The position numbers were made by a program, and so were the translations under genes. Below the pieces are notes generated by a model that searched no databases, was not told where the DNA came from, and saw nothing but the letters and a program-made list of their open reading frames with translations. Positions 10,449 through 20,835 of a stretch of 64,000 nt of DNA are shown piece by piece. Source of the stretch: Ypsolopha sequella (lineage: Eukaryota; Arthropoda; Insecta; Lepidoptera; Ypsolophidae); the NCBI GenBank assembly GCA_934047225.1, contig OW204010.1, positions 606,976 through 670,975 on the forward strand, written 5' to 3'. The stretch's first letter is position 1; the number at the start of each line of letters is the position of its first letter.

Positions 10449-11873
10449 GAATTTGTTAGGTGGCTAGACTGATTGACGTCTAGCTAGGTCCAAGTTATTA
10501 GATAGGTGGCTAGACTGATTGACGTCTAGCTAGGTCCAAGTTATTAGATTTGTTAGGTGGCTAGACTGATTGACGTCTAGCTAGGTCCAAGTTATTAGAT
10601 TTGTTAGGTGGCTAGACTGATTGACGTCTAGCTAGGTCCAAGTTATTAGATTTGTTAGGTGGCTAGACTGATTGACGTCTAGCTAGGTCCAAGTTATTAG
10701 ATTTGTTAGGTGGCTAGACTGATTGACGTCTAGTTAGGTCCAAGTTATTAGATTTGTTAGGTGGCTAGACTGATTGACGTCTAGCTAGGTCCAAGTTATT
10801 AGATTTGTTAGGTGGCTAGACTGATTGACGTCTAGCTAGGTCCAAGTTATTAGATTTGTTAGGTGGCTAGACTGATTGACGTCTAGCTAGGTCCAAGTTA
10901 TTAGATTTGTTAGGTGGCTAGACTGATTGACGTCTAGCTAGGTCCAAGTTATTAGATTTGTTAGGTGGCTAGACTGATTGACGTCTAGTTTGGTCCAAGT
11001 TATTAGATTTGTTAGGTGGCTAGTCTGATTGACGTCTAGCTAGGTCCAAGTTATTAGATTTGTTAGGTGGCTAGACTGATTGACGTCTAGCTAGGTCCAA
11101 GTTATTAGATTTGTTAGGTGGCTAGACTGATTGACGTCTAGCTAGGTCCAAGTTATTAGATTTGTTAGGTGGCTAGACTGATTGACGTCTAGCTAGGTCC
11201 AAGTTATTAGATTTGTTAGGTGGCTAGACTGATTGACGTCTAGCTAGGTCCAAGTTATTAGATTTGTTAGGTGGCTAGACTGATTGACGTCTAGTTAGGT
11301 CCAAGTTATTAGATTTGTTAGGTGGCTAGACTGATTGACGTCTAGTTAGGTCCAAGTTATTAGATTTGTTAGGTGGCTAGACTGATTGACGTCTAGCTAG
11401 GTCCAAGTTATTAGATTTGTTAGATGGCTAGACTGATTGACGTCTAGTTAGGTCCAAGTTATTAGATTTGTTAGGTGGCTAGACTGATTGACGTCTAGCT
11501 AGGTCCAAGTTATTAGATTTGTTAGATGGCTAGACTGATTGACGTCTAGTTAGGTCCAAGTTATTAGATTTGTTAGGTGGCTAGACTGATTGACGTCTAG
11601 TTAGGTCCAAGTTATTAGATTTGTTAGGTGGCTAGACTGATTGACGTCTAGTTAGGTCCAAGTTATTAGATTTGTTAGGTGGCTAGACTGATTGACGTCT
11701 AGCTAGGTCCAAGTTATTAGATTTGTTAGGTGGCTAGACTGATTGACGTCTAGTTAGGTCCAAGTTATTAGATTTGTTAGGTGGCTAGACTGATTGACGT
11801 CTAGCTAGGTCCAAGTTATTAGATTTGTTAGGTGGCTAGACTGATTGACGTCTAGTTAGGTCCAAGTTATTAG
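10449..11873. repeat. 51-bp satellite, about 28 copies
   Basis: Near-identical units of 51 bp contain TTGTTAGGTGGCTAGACTG, then ATTGACGTCTAGCTAGG and TCCAAGTTATTAGA. Each unit contains the inverted pair GCTAGAC ... GTCTAGC (7-bp stem, 8-nt loop). The main sequence variation is GTCTAGC against GTCTAGT. This lies in the stem and would still pair as G:U in RNA. The second unit is short by six bases. Confidence 0.97.
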
Positions 11874-12616
11874 GTGTGCTGGGAGACTTGGTTCGTAAAA
11901 CAACAGTATGCAGGGCCCCCGTTTTGTTCTAGCTATTTTTTAGGTCTGGAATCCTTTGATTATTCCATCCCGACGCAACGCAACGAGCAACGGCCAGAAA
12001 TCACTTTTAAATTCACAACCTTAAGAGGCCGGTGCAAAATTAATTGGCCATACAAACGTAATACCAAAATCATTTGCAATTCGAGCATATTTCAACCAAA
12101 TTATGCTGTTATTCTGATTAGGACAGTATTTTTATAGGTTCATGAATATGTTTCCTTCCAAAATACTAACCTGAAACGAAATGTCAGCGATTTGCAATTC
12201 GCACATTTTTACACCGTAAATTACCCGTTTTCTTCTTATTTGTTTTGTATTAAAAACAACAAAACGTAAGATATTGTTCGAGCGGAAACATAGCCTATGT
12301 TATCAAGTTACAGATTATTAAAACACATTAAGTTTTCATTCAACATTTTTGGTATTACGAAATACGCCCGTATTCAGTACAAATTCTGAACGGCTAGTAG
12401 CTGTGTCGCATCTTGTTTGACGCACGCACACATTCACACAGTAGAGACATAGAGAGATGTCGCGTGGATTCGCGCGTCTGGGCCTGGGGCCTCCTTTGGG
12501 TTAGGGTACAATAGTTTTGCATTATACTTTAGTTGCTCGCTCGATAACTGACATAACTCAGTCAGTGACGATTACTTTACTATGCTATGCATGCGTGTGT
12601 TTGCCTTTTTTTTTAA
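11874..12616. other. Unannotated interval between satellite and palindrome
   Basis: Mixed sequence of about 740 bp with no supported gene. An 87-codon open frame starting at the satellite border has no recognisable motif and begins with satellite sequence. I treat it as chance. Confidence 0.5.
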
Positions 12617-13955
12617 GGGATGTACCGAAAAAAAAATTGTTTTAGCCATATCTTCGGAACGGAAGGTGGTACATCCCTAGGGGTCGGACCATAGGGTGCC
12701 AAAAAAGATTTTTTTTTTTAATGTCAAAACTTTAACCGCCCGTATCTCCTAGACGGCTTGAGTTAGACCCATGTTGATGGGTGTCTAAGAAAAGGTCTCG
12801 CCGAGATCTAGCCCCCCCCACAGTGTCAAAACTTTAACGGCCCGTATCTCCCAAACGGCTGAAGCTAGACCCATGTTCATGGTACTCTAAGAAAAGGGCT
12901 CGACGAGCTCTAACTGAAAATGAAAAAAAAAAAAAGTCGAAAAAAAATAATATTTTTGCCAAAACTTTGATCGGCTATATCTCCCGAACCGTAAGTCCTA
13001 GCGAGTTGCGGTTTCGACTTTAGTGATCGGTTTGCCGAGGGTCTCCCGACCGCATAAAAAAATTTGACATTTGACAGGTTTTGACATTTTTTTGACAGGT
13101 CCAAAAAAGTGCTCCGATTCGCTTGAAACTCGGTATCAAGGGGCAAATGGGGTCGGTGATTACGAATTCATTGTTAAATTTGACACTTTTTGACAACCGA
13201 CAAGGATTTTGACACTTTTTAAAAAAAAATTTAACGGACATTTCTTCGGATCTAATGGCGAGGCCGAAGGCCGACCCTTCAAGTGTCTTTCTAGCGAGGC
13301 CGAAAAACGAGCATGTGAGGACGGAGAACGCGCCAGCGAGGCCGATTCCGATCAAATTTTTTTCAAAAAAGTGTCAAAATCCTTGTCGGTTGTCAAAAAG
13401 TGTCAAATTTAACAATAAATTCGTAATCACCGACCCTACTTGCCCCTTGATACCGAGTTTCAAGCGAATCGGAGCACTTTTTTGGACCTGTCAAAAAAAT
13501 GTCAAAACCTGACAAATGTCAAATTTTTTTATGCGGTCAGGAAGCCCTCGGCAAACCAATCACTAAAGTCGAAACCGCAACTCGCTAGGACTTACGGTTC
13601 GGGAGATATAGCCGATCAAAGTTTTGGCAAAAATATTATTTTTTTTCGACTTTTTTTTTTCATTTTCAGTTAGAGCTCGTCGAGCCCTTTTCTTAGAGTA
13701 CCATGAACATGGGTCTAGCTTCAGCCGTTTGGGAGATACGGGCCGTTAAAGTTTTGACACTGTGGGGGGGCTATATCTCGGCGAGACCTTTTCTTAGACA
13801 CCCATCAACATGGGTCTAACTCAAGCCGTCTAGGAGATACGGGCGGTTAAAGTTTTGACATTAAAAAAAAAAAACTTTTTTGGCACCCTATGGTCCGACC
13901 CCTAGGGATGTACCACCTTCTGTTCCGAAGATATGGCCAAAACAATTTTTTTTCC
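12617..13955. repeat. 1.34-kb near-perfect palindrome (two arms of about 600 bp)
   Basis: The left arm (about 12617-13234) and right arm (about 13352-13955) are reverse complements with few differences. The spacer is about 115 bp. Outer landmarks are GGTCGGACCATAGGGTGCC (about 12684) against GGCACCCTATGGTCCGACC (about 13881). Inner landmarks are CAAGGATTTTGACAC (13200) against GTGTCAAAATCCTTG (13370). The arms carry short open frames that mirror each other, which are artefacts of symmetry. No transposase or clear target duplication is visible. It is either an inverted duplication or a foldback element. Confidence 0.92.
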
Positions 13956-14159
13956 AACATATAATCGCTTCTATGAAAAGCAAATAAGGTCTTTGCCATT
14001 AGACTTATTGTGCTGGACGGAAATTAAAAAAAAGTTGCTAGGGTATGCCATCCTCTTAATCGAAGTTTTCAGGTATTTCAATATTATTCAATAAAATACA
14101 CGACATTTTTTCGACTATTTATCAAATTGTAGCACAGCATTTATTGCATAACTCTATTG

Positions 14160-14443
14160 AAGTAATCTAACGGACTGTTTCGGACCAACTCGGACCGGAC
14201 CGGCTTTTTACCGAAATAGGGCTAGTCCGTTCGGTCCGCTGGATTTTAGGGCTCACCATAAAAGTCCATCGGACCAGGTCCGAGTCTATTTGAACGGACC
14301 AACTTAGGGCTTATATTTGGTCCATGTGACAGCTCTGGTGGTGAGCTCTATCGCCGTACTTCGGGCACAAATCCGACCGGGGATCGAACTTGGAACCTCA
14401 AGATTGCTAGGCCAGCGTTCTATCCCTGAGCTACCGCTGCTTA
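14160..14443 (-). mobile_element. tRNA-derived SINE-like sequence
   Basis: The minus strand from 14443 begins GCAGCGGTAGCTCAGGGATA. The box A-like TAGCTCAGGGATAGAACG is followed about 35 nt later by the box B-like AGTTCGATCC. The D and T stems do not pair well, so it is not a functional tRNA gene. It looks like the tRNA-related head of a SINE. The body may extend leftward through the CGGACC-rich stretch at 14170-14300, which contains several GGTCCG/CGGACC inverted pieces. Confidence 0.5.
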
Positions 14444-14586
14444 CAACCAACGTATGGTAAAAATCTAAATCCTATAAACCAGAGTGTTGAGTGATCTTTC
14501 TGATTACTAAATTTTACTTTTTTTGTACGTAAGTGTCAAGTTGGTACCTCATAACTGCAACTGGAATAATTTATCATAATCTTTTT

Positions 14587-14680
14587 AGGGTTTAGTACCC
14601 TGTCAATACAATACCCTTTTTCTAAACCTTTGTACGGAACCCTCGGTTTGTGGGTCCGACTCGCACTTGGTACTTACTTT
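14587..14680 (-). repeat. Dispersed lepidopteran-type repeat (GGGTTCCGTAC family)
   Basis: The minus strand reads CCAAGTGCGAGTCGGACCCA, then CGAGGGTTCCGTACAAAGG and GGGTACTAAACCC. From memory this is a very common dispersed repeat of moth and butterfly genomes. No coding content. Confidence 0.5.
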
Positions 14681-14889
14681 AGGTAGGTTTTCTCTACAAA
14701 GCCTCGATCTCCAGATATCCTTATATTTTGATAAATAAATAACTCGAGATACAGGCATTGACTTGTAGAGCAATTTCCATAAAACGCATTACTAGTAGGT
14801 ATGTTCACTTACGATTCCCCGACGTAGATAACAAAAAAAAGCAAATCATGAACATAGTGCATACGAGACGTTATGGTTATGAATGAATG

Positions 14890-14923
14890 GTACACACACA
14901 CACACAGCTGCGCGCGCGCGCCT
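14890..14923. repeat. (CA)n-(CG)n microsatellite
   Basis: About eight CA units pass through AGCTG into an alternating CG run. It is alternating purine-pyrimidine throughout apart from the junction. The surrounding 14680-15124 shows no gene. Confidence 0.9.
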
Positions 14924-15124
14924 GAGAGGGACAACAGTATTCCGACAAATTTTGCACTCGCCTCGAATCGTAGTTGGGAGCTTTTGGCATCGAACTCTTA
15001 ATATAAAATATATTTTATTCATACAAATAACATATTTTCATTACATGAAATGAAATGAAATATACCTTTGATTAACCATTTTGAAACACAACGTACCTAC
15101 ACGGTCTTAGCAGTTATAGGTGAA

Positions 15125-15690
15125 TAGACGATCAGGCCAATTTAATTACTAATTGATATACCTACCTATTGAAATACCTACTTACATCCACACCCCCCCC
15201 CTCTAATGTAAGAATGCTCTTAGATTAGACGATCAGGCCAATTTAATTACTAATTGATATACCTACCTATTGAAATACCTACTTACATCCACACCCCCCC
15301 CTCTAATGTAAGAATGCTCTTAGATTAGACGATCAGGCCAATTTAATTACTAATTGATATACCTACCTATTGAAATACCTACTTACATCCACACCCCCCC
15401 CTCTAATGTAAGAATGCTCTTAGATTAGACGATCAGGCCAATTTAATTACTAATTGATATACCTACCTATTGAAATACCTACTTACATCCACACGCCCCC
15501 CTCTAATGTAAGAATGCTCTTAGCAGTAGGTAAATTAGACGATCAGGCCAATTTAATTACTAATTGATATACCTACCTATTGAAATACCTACTTACATCC
15601 ACACCCCCCCCTCTAATGTGAGAATGCTCTTAGCAGTAGGTAAATTAGACGATCAGGCCAATTTAATTAATAATTGATATACCTATTGAA
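15125..15690. repeat. About 100-bp tandem repeat, five to six copies
   Basis: Units of 100-110 bp start TAGACGATCAGGCCAATTTA and include a C run (CACCCCCCCCTCTAATG). The last units carry an extra CAGTAGGTAAAT. Copies are nearly identical. 15691-15890 shows nothing further. Confidence 0.95.
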
Positions 15691-15890
15691 GTACATCCAC
15701 ATTTTGAATTTGGGGATCGCACGCGGAACGTAGTAACGACACGGTTATTCAATCGAGACTGCTTTATTAGTAATACTTTATATTCTCTGGCTTTATTAAG
15801 TATCTAGTAGGTAAGTACAGGTAGATCAACCGAGTGGCAGACAATATGAAATTACCCACTATATCTAAACATCACAGTAAGTACATTACA

Positions 15891-16287
15891 CTATATGTTT
15901 CTTTGAGATAGTTCTTCAGTATCATTGTCTTAGACAAAAAGTCGACATTTTACAAAACCAAATGACTTACCGTAAAAAAAAACGTTTACTGATAACCCCT
16001 TCATATTGTGTCGGGTTTGTTTGTATGACCTTATATAAATACTTAATTGTAAAAGAAACTAAAACATTATTTCGACAAATCACCATTTTGTAGTTTTATT
16101 GTTTTAGTAACAACAGGTACTTACTCTAAATAAATAAATTAAGCGGAAAAAGCGTACTATTTATTCACATTTTGTAGTAGATACTTAACGTTATTTTGTT
16201 AGTTGTTATAAAGTATCTATTAGTAGATACTTAACATGATTAAAACTTTATATTTGGTAACATACACTGATAAACCAATGAAATAAA
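15891..16287 (+). repeat. Left terminal inverted repeat
   Basis: About 397 bp, with its partner at 20441-20835. Its inner edge is ATAAACCAATGAAATAAA. Confidence 0.85.
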
Positions 16288-16315
16288 TAAACCAATTAAA
16301 TGGCTGATAAAAACG

Positions 16316-17455
16316 TTAGTGCGTTCATAACCGTGGCGGCGGATCATCAGTCGTCAGTGCGTTCATAACGGTGGCGGCGGATCATCAGTCGTCAGTGCGT
16401 TCATAACGGTGGCGGCGGATCACCAGTCGTCAGTGCGTTCATAACCGTGGCGGCGGATCATCAGTCGTCAGTGCGTTCATAACGGTGGCGGCGGATCATC
16501 AGTCGTCAGTGCGATCATTACGGTGGCGGCGGATCATCAGTCGTCAGTGCGTTCATAACGGTGGCGGCGGATCATCAGTCGTCAGTGCGATCATAACGGT
16601 GGCGGCGGATCATCAGTCGTCAGTGCGATCATTACGGTGGCGGCGGATCATCAGTCGTCAGTGCGTTCATAACGGTGGCGGCGGATCATCAGTCGTCAGT
16701 GCGATCATAACGGTGGCGGCGGATCATCAGTCGTCAGTGCGATCATAACGGTGGCGGCGGATCATCAGTCGTCAGTGCGATCATAACGGTGGCGGCGGAT
16801 CATCAGTCGTCAGTGCGATCATTACGGTGGCGGCGGATCATCAGTCGTCAGTGCGTTCATAACGGTGGCGGCGGATCATCAGTCGTCAGTGCGTTCATAA
16901 CGGTGGCGGCGGATCATCAGTCGTCAGTGCGATCATAACGGTGGCGGCGGATCATCAGTCGTCAGTGCGATCATTACGGTGGCGGCGGATCACCAGTCGT
17001 CAGTGCGTTCATAACCGTGGCGGCGGATCATCAGTCGTCAGTGCGTTCATAACGGTGGCGGCGGATCATCAGTCGTCAGTGCGATCATAACGGTGGCGGC
17101 GGATCATCAGTCGTCAGTGCGATCATTACGGTGGCGGCGGATCATCAGTCGTCAGTGCGATCATTAGGGTGACGGCGGATCACCAGTCGTCAGTGCGTTC
17201 ATAACCGTGGCGGCGGATCATCAGTCGTCAGTGCGTTCATAACGGTGGCGGCGGATCATCAGTCGTCAGTGCGATCATTACGGTGGCGGCGGATCATCAG
17301 TCGTCAGTGCGTTCATAACGGTGGCGGCGGATCATCAGTCGTCAGTGCGATCATAACGGTGGCGGCGGATCATCAGTCGTCAGTGCGATCATAACGGTGG
17401 CGGCGGATCATCAGTCGTCAGTGCGATCATAACGGTGGCGGCGGATCATCAGTCG
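16316..17455. repeat. 38-bp minisatellite, about 30 copies
   Basis: Units of 38 bp contain GGTGGCGGCGGATCATCAGT and CGTCAGTGCG. Small variants are GTTCATAAC, GATCATAAC and GATCATTAC, and some units read GATCACCAG. The order of variants recurs in blocks, suggesting higher-order duplication. The right edge enters the 3' end of the membrane-protein gene. Confidence 0.97.
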
Positions 17456-17933
17456 TAAGCTTCTTGCGAACGATGTTTACCTCGGCCGCCCACAGAATGT
17501 CCATGAACCCGTTTAGCACGTTGAACATGATCTTCACGAAGTAGTTGCCGCACCGGCGCCAGTTGCACAGCAGGCCCATGTGGTTCGAAATGAACAGCAC
17601 CAGCTCGCACACGAGACATATCACCTGGAACAGCACCACCGCGTCGAACAAGTAACTGTCCTGATTGCACCTGATCGCTAGGTAATATATAAGGATGATC
17701 GCGATGAACAGCATCAGCACCGCGTCCAACAAGTAGACGAGCAGCAGTAGCAGCCCATAGCTGCAGCTCCACTCCGCCACCAGGAAGCTGAACTGTATGG
17801 TGCTCGTCAGCAGGTACCAGCCCAAGGTGATGATTAGCACGAGCCACCTCGCGTTCGGCCTTGCGTTCAGCCACGCAAACAGCGGACACATTCGGCTCTC
17901 CTCGGGCAGGTATTTGTCGAATAAGTTGTTCAT
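17427..17933 (-). CDS. Hypothetical multi-pass membrane protein
   Basis: A 168-codon frame begins MNNLFDKYLPEESRM. It has three strong hydrophobic segments at about residues 30-53, 59-87 and 95-117, and a weaker one near 131-150. Basic and cysteine-containing loops (RCNQD, CNWRRCGN) lie between them. Codon use is GC-rich, unlike the surrounding AT-rich repeats, which favours a real gene. I do not recognise the family. The last nine residues (TTDDPPPPL) come from the first unit of the 38-bp minisatellite. The natural end is therefore uncertain. A possible splice donor (GAG then GTAAAC) lies at plus positions about 17479-17483, so the frame could be a first or only surviving exon. The protein would sit in a cellular membrane, and no function can be given. 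Confidence 0.55.
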   Translation of the reverse strand: MNNLFDKYLPEESRMCPLFAWLNARPNARWLVLIITLGWYLLTSTIQFSFLVAEWSCSYGLLLLLVYLLDAVLMLFIAIILIYYLAIRCNQDSYLFDAVVLFQVICLVCELVLFISNHMGLLCNWRRCGNYFVKIMFNVLNGFMDILWAAEVNIVRKKLTTDDPPPPL

Positions 17934-18198
17934 TTTAGAGTTTCATTACGTTTTGTTACATATGAACACGTATGACTTTCGTTGGTTTGACTCACTAGTT
18001 GTGACCATAGATTTAGGATGTGCATCGTTGTTTTGTGCCATGGATATCGTAATAATATTGTTTCAATGTGTTTTGTACATAGCGACCGGTCTATACACAG
18101 ACATTGTCTGTGCTCTATGGTGCCGGTCTCTGGTTACCTACTGCTGGGCTACGAAATAGGTCGCACGTTCAAAATCGATGCGCTGACCCTATTAGGGG
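17934..18198. other. Interval upstream of the membrane-protein gene
   Basis: 265 bp between the gene start and the next minisatellite, presumably 5' UTR or promoter of the minus-strand gene. I see no clear TATA box or splice acceptor that decides the transcript. Confidence 0.4.
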
Positions 18199-19152
18199 TT
18201 TGTGTTGTGTAACAAAGAGTTGTGTACCATAAAGAGTTCTGTACCATAAAGAGTTGTGTACCATAAAGAGTTGTGTAACAAAGAGTTGTGTACCATAAAG
18301 AGTTGTGTAACAAAGAGTTGTGTACCATAAAGAGTTGTGTAACAAAGAGTTGTGTACCATAAAGAGTTGTGTAACAAAGAGTTGTGTACCATAAAGAGTT
18401 GTGTACTGTAAAGAGTTGTGTACCATAAAGAGTTGTGTAACAAAGAGTTGTGTACCATAAAGAGTTGTGTAACAAAGAGTTGTGTACCATAAAGAGTTGT
18501 GTAACAAAGAGTTGTGTACCATAAAGAGTTGTGTAACAAAGAGTTGTGTACCATAAAGAGTTGTGTAACAAAGAGTTGTGTACCATAAAGAGTTGTGTAA
18601 CAAAGAGTTGTGTACCATAAAGAGTTGTGTACTGTAAAGAGTTGTGTACCATAAAGAGTTGTGTAACAAAGAGTTGTGTACCATAAAGAGTTGTGTACTG
18701 TAAAGAGTTGTGTACCATAAAGAGTTGTGTAACAAAGAGTTGTGTACCATAAAGAGTTGTGTAACAAAGAGTTGTGTACCATAAAGAGTTGTGTAACAAA
18801 GAGTTGTGTACCATAAAGAGTTGTGTAACAAAGAGTTGTGTACCATAAAGAGTTGTGTAACAAAGAGTTGTGTACCATAAAGAGTTGTGTAACAAAGAGT
18901 TGTGTACCATAAAGAGTTGTGTAACAAAGAGTTGTGTACCATAAAGAGTTGTGTAACAAAGAGTTGTGTACCATAAAGAGTTGTGTAACAAAGAGTTGTG
19001 TACCATAAAGAGTTGTGTAACAAAGAGTTGTGTACCATAAAGAGTTGTGTACCATAAAGAGTTCTGTACCATAAAGAGTTGTGTAACAAAGAGTTGTGTA
19101 CCATAAAGAGTTGTGTACCATAAAGAGTTCTGTACCATAAAGAGTTCTGTAG
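18199..19152. repeat. 17/15-bp compound minisatellite
   Basis: Alternating units ACCATAAAGAGTTGTGT (17 bp) and AACAAAGAGTTGTGT (15 bp), with occasional ACTGTAAAGAGTTGTGT. The composite period is mostly 32 bp, and all three minus frames stay open for up to 380 codons as an artefact. More diverged units (AGAGCTCCGT, AGAGTTCTGT) reappear at 20334-20440 beyond the solo LTR, so the array was split by that insertion. Confidence 0.97.
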
Positions 19153-20333
19153 TGTAAAGCGGCATGGCCGGCGGGTACCCGGTCTTTTCCACCAGTCGTG
19201 CCTCTTAAAAAATAAAGTCAAAAAGTGACCTAATTGTAACCTAATAGTTGGAAAAAGGATCTGAAGAAAACTTCGAGGTACTTTACAATTAAGTGTATTT
19301 AACTTTATCAAAATATGTATAATTTCACAAGACTGAAGATGTAACTGACAATATTACATTGTAACAAAATTTTTGGCCAAGACATTATTAAAACTTTTAG
19401 AACATCAAATAGTTGGGTTAGGTACCGCCTTAACCACAGGTATCTATATTACATTGTATCTTGTGAATCTACATAAAAAACTTTAAGTGTAAGAAAACTT
19501 GAAAAAAAACAAGGAAAATAATTTCCAAATAAAATCTAGCTCAGTGGAGCCGTGAATTCATCTAAATAATATTTGTCGAACATTCTCTTTTGACTAAATC
19601 GTCTGGTACACCATTCAGTATTACCAGGAAAATTTACGGAACTATTAAATTTTACATTTTAGGTTATCCAAATGAAACAGGAAGAAGAATTTACACTTGG
19701 TTTGAAAAAGTCATAAATCTAAGTGTCCTGGAACACCCCGTCCAAGCCACCTTTTATAATGTGAGGATAAAAATAAAATCTACGTCACATACTTGTAATA
19801 CGCCAATAATTTCTACCAGAACTGGCATGCCGACCGCTGTCCAACTTCAAGGTGAATGAACTCCAACCTCGCTAACAAAGGGCAGCTTGACCGTGAAACA
19901 CCACGCGGCGGTCATCTCTCAGCCAGCTGGACAAAATTCACGAAAGAAGCAAAACACCCATGATCCAACAATAAATCTGATCTCCCACCATCCCGGCCAA
20001 AAAATCTCCAACAATCACCTCCAAAAATCCTTCTTAGAAACTTTCAACAACTCCTGTTGGCAAATCCGCCATTATTGCAAAATAAATATAGATAATGATG
20101 ATACAAACAAAACACGGCTCGACAGCAAAAAACCTGGCCGAGCAAAGCCTCGGAAACGCTCTCGCACTCGCACCAGACAAGCGAACGAACTTCATGTCTA
20201 TCCACTTAACTTGCAACACTTACTCACCCAGCGAACAGGGGGTAAAATCGAAATTTACCGACAAGCAAACAACGACGCGAAAACTTTGAGATAACCGCAC
20301 CTTATAAAATTTGCTATGCTACAGTACTATAAA
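19153..20333 (-). mobile_element. Solo LTR (about 1.18 kb) of an LTR retrotransposon
   Basis: On the minus strand it starts TGTAGCATAGCAAATTT and ends CCGCTTTACA. It resembles 27763-29242 over its length. Shared blocks include ATAGACATGAAGTT, ACAATAATGGCGGATTT, GACCGGGTACC, the polyadenylation-like AATAAA region and ACCTCGAAGTTTTCTTC. It sits inside the 17/15-bp minisatellite, with GTAG on one side and GTAC on the other, possibly a worn 4-bp target duplication. Open frames inside it are not convincing. Confidence 0.6.
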
Positions 20334-20440
20334 GAGCTCCGTACCACAAAGAGTTCCGTACCATAAAGAGTTCTGTACCATAAAGAGCTCCATACCATAA
20401 AGAGTTCTGTACCATAACAAGCTCCGTACCATAAAGAGGT
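20334..20440. repeat. Right remnant of the split minisatellite
   Basis: About six diverged units of the ACCATAAAGAGTTCTGT type lie between the solo LTR and the right terminal inverted repeat. Confidence 0.85.
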
Positions 20441-20835
20441 TTTATTTCATTGGTTTATCAGTGTATGTTACCAAATATAAAGTTTTAATCATGTTAAGTA
20501 TCTACTAATAGATACTTTATAACAACTAACAAAATAACGTTAAGTATCTACTACAAAATGTGAATAAATAGTACGCTTTTTCCGCTTAATTTATTTATTT
20601 AGAGTAAGTACCTGTTGTTACTAAAACAATAAAACTACAAAATGGTGATTTGTCGAAATAATGTTTTAGTTTCTTTTACAATTAAGTATTTATATAAGGT
20701 CATACAAACAAACCCGACACAATATGAAGGGGTTATCAGTGAACGTTTTTTTTGCGGTAAGTCATTTGGTTTTGTAAAATGTCGACTTTTTGTCTAAGAC
20801 AATGATACTGAACAACTATCTCAAAGAAACATAAC
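20441..20835 (-). repeat. Right terminal inverted repeat
   Basis: About 395 bp, reverse complement of 15891-16287, with a few substitutions. Confidence 0.85.

Larger units (their letters stand above)
15891..20835. mobile_element. 4.9-kb element with about 395-bp terminal inverted repeats and cargo
   Basis: 15891-16287 and 20441-20835 are reverse complements of each other over almost their whole length. The outer ends read TA-TGTTTCTTTGAG and CTCAAAGAAACA-TA, consistent with a TA target duplication or with TA belonging to the repeat. Between them lie a 38-bp minisatellite, a membrane-protein gene on the minus strand, a second minisatellite and a solo LTR inserted later. No transposase is visible, so it would be non-autonomous. 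It may instead be an inverted segmental duplication that happens to enclose a gene. Confidence 0.65.

Noticed and set aside
10449..11873. CRISPR-like regular repeat array
   Set aside because: The whole 51-bp unit is repeated, with no unique spacers and no cas genes. The genome is eukaryotic.
12910..13673. Pairs of similar small proteins
   Set aside because: They are mirror images produced by the palindrome's two arms.
14372..14443. tRNA gene on the minus strand
   Set aside because: Box A- and B-like motifs are present, but D-, anticodon- and T-stems do not pair. More likely a SINE head.
18149..19311. Minus-strand open frames of 309-380 codons (VTQLFMVHNSLL-type peptide)
   Set aside because: Product of the 17/15-bp minisatellite, open in all three frames.
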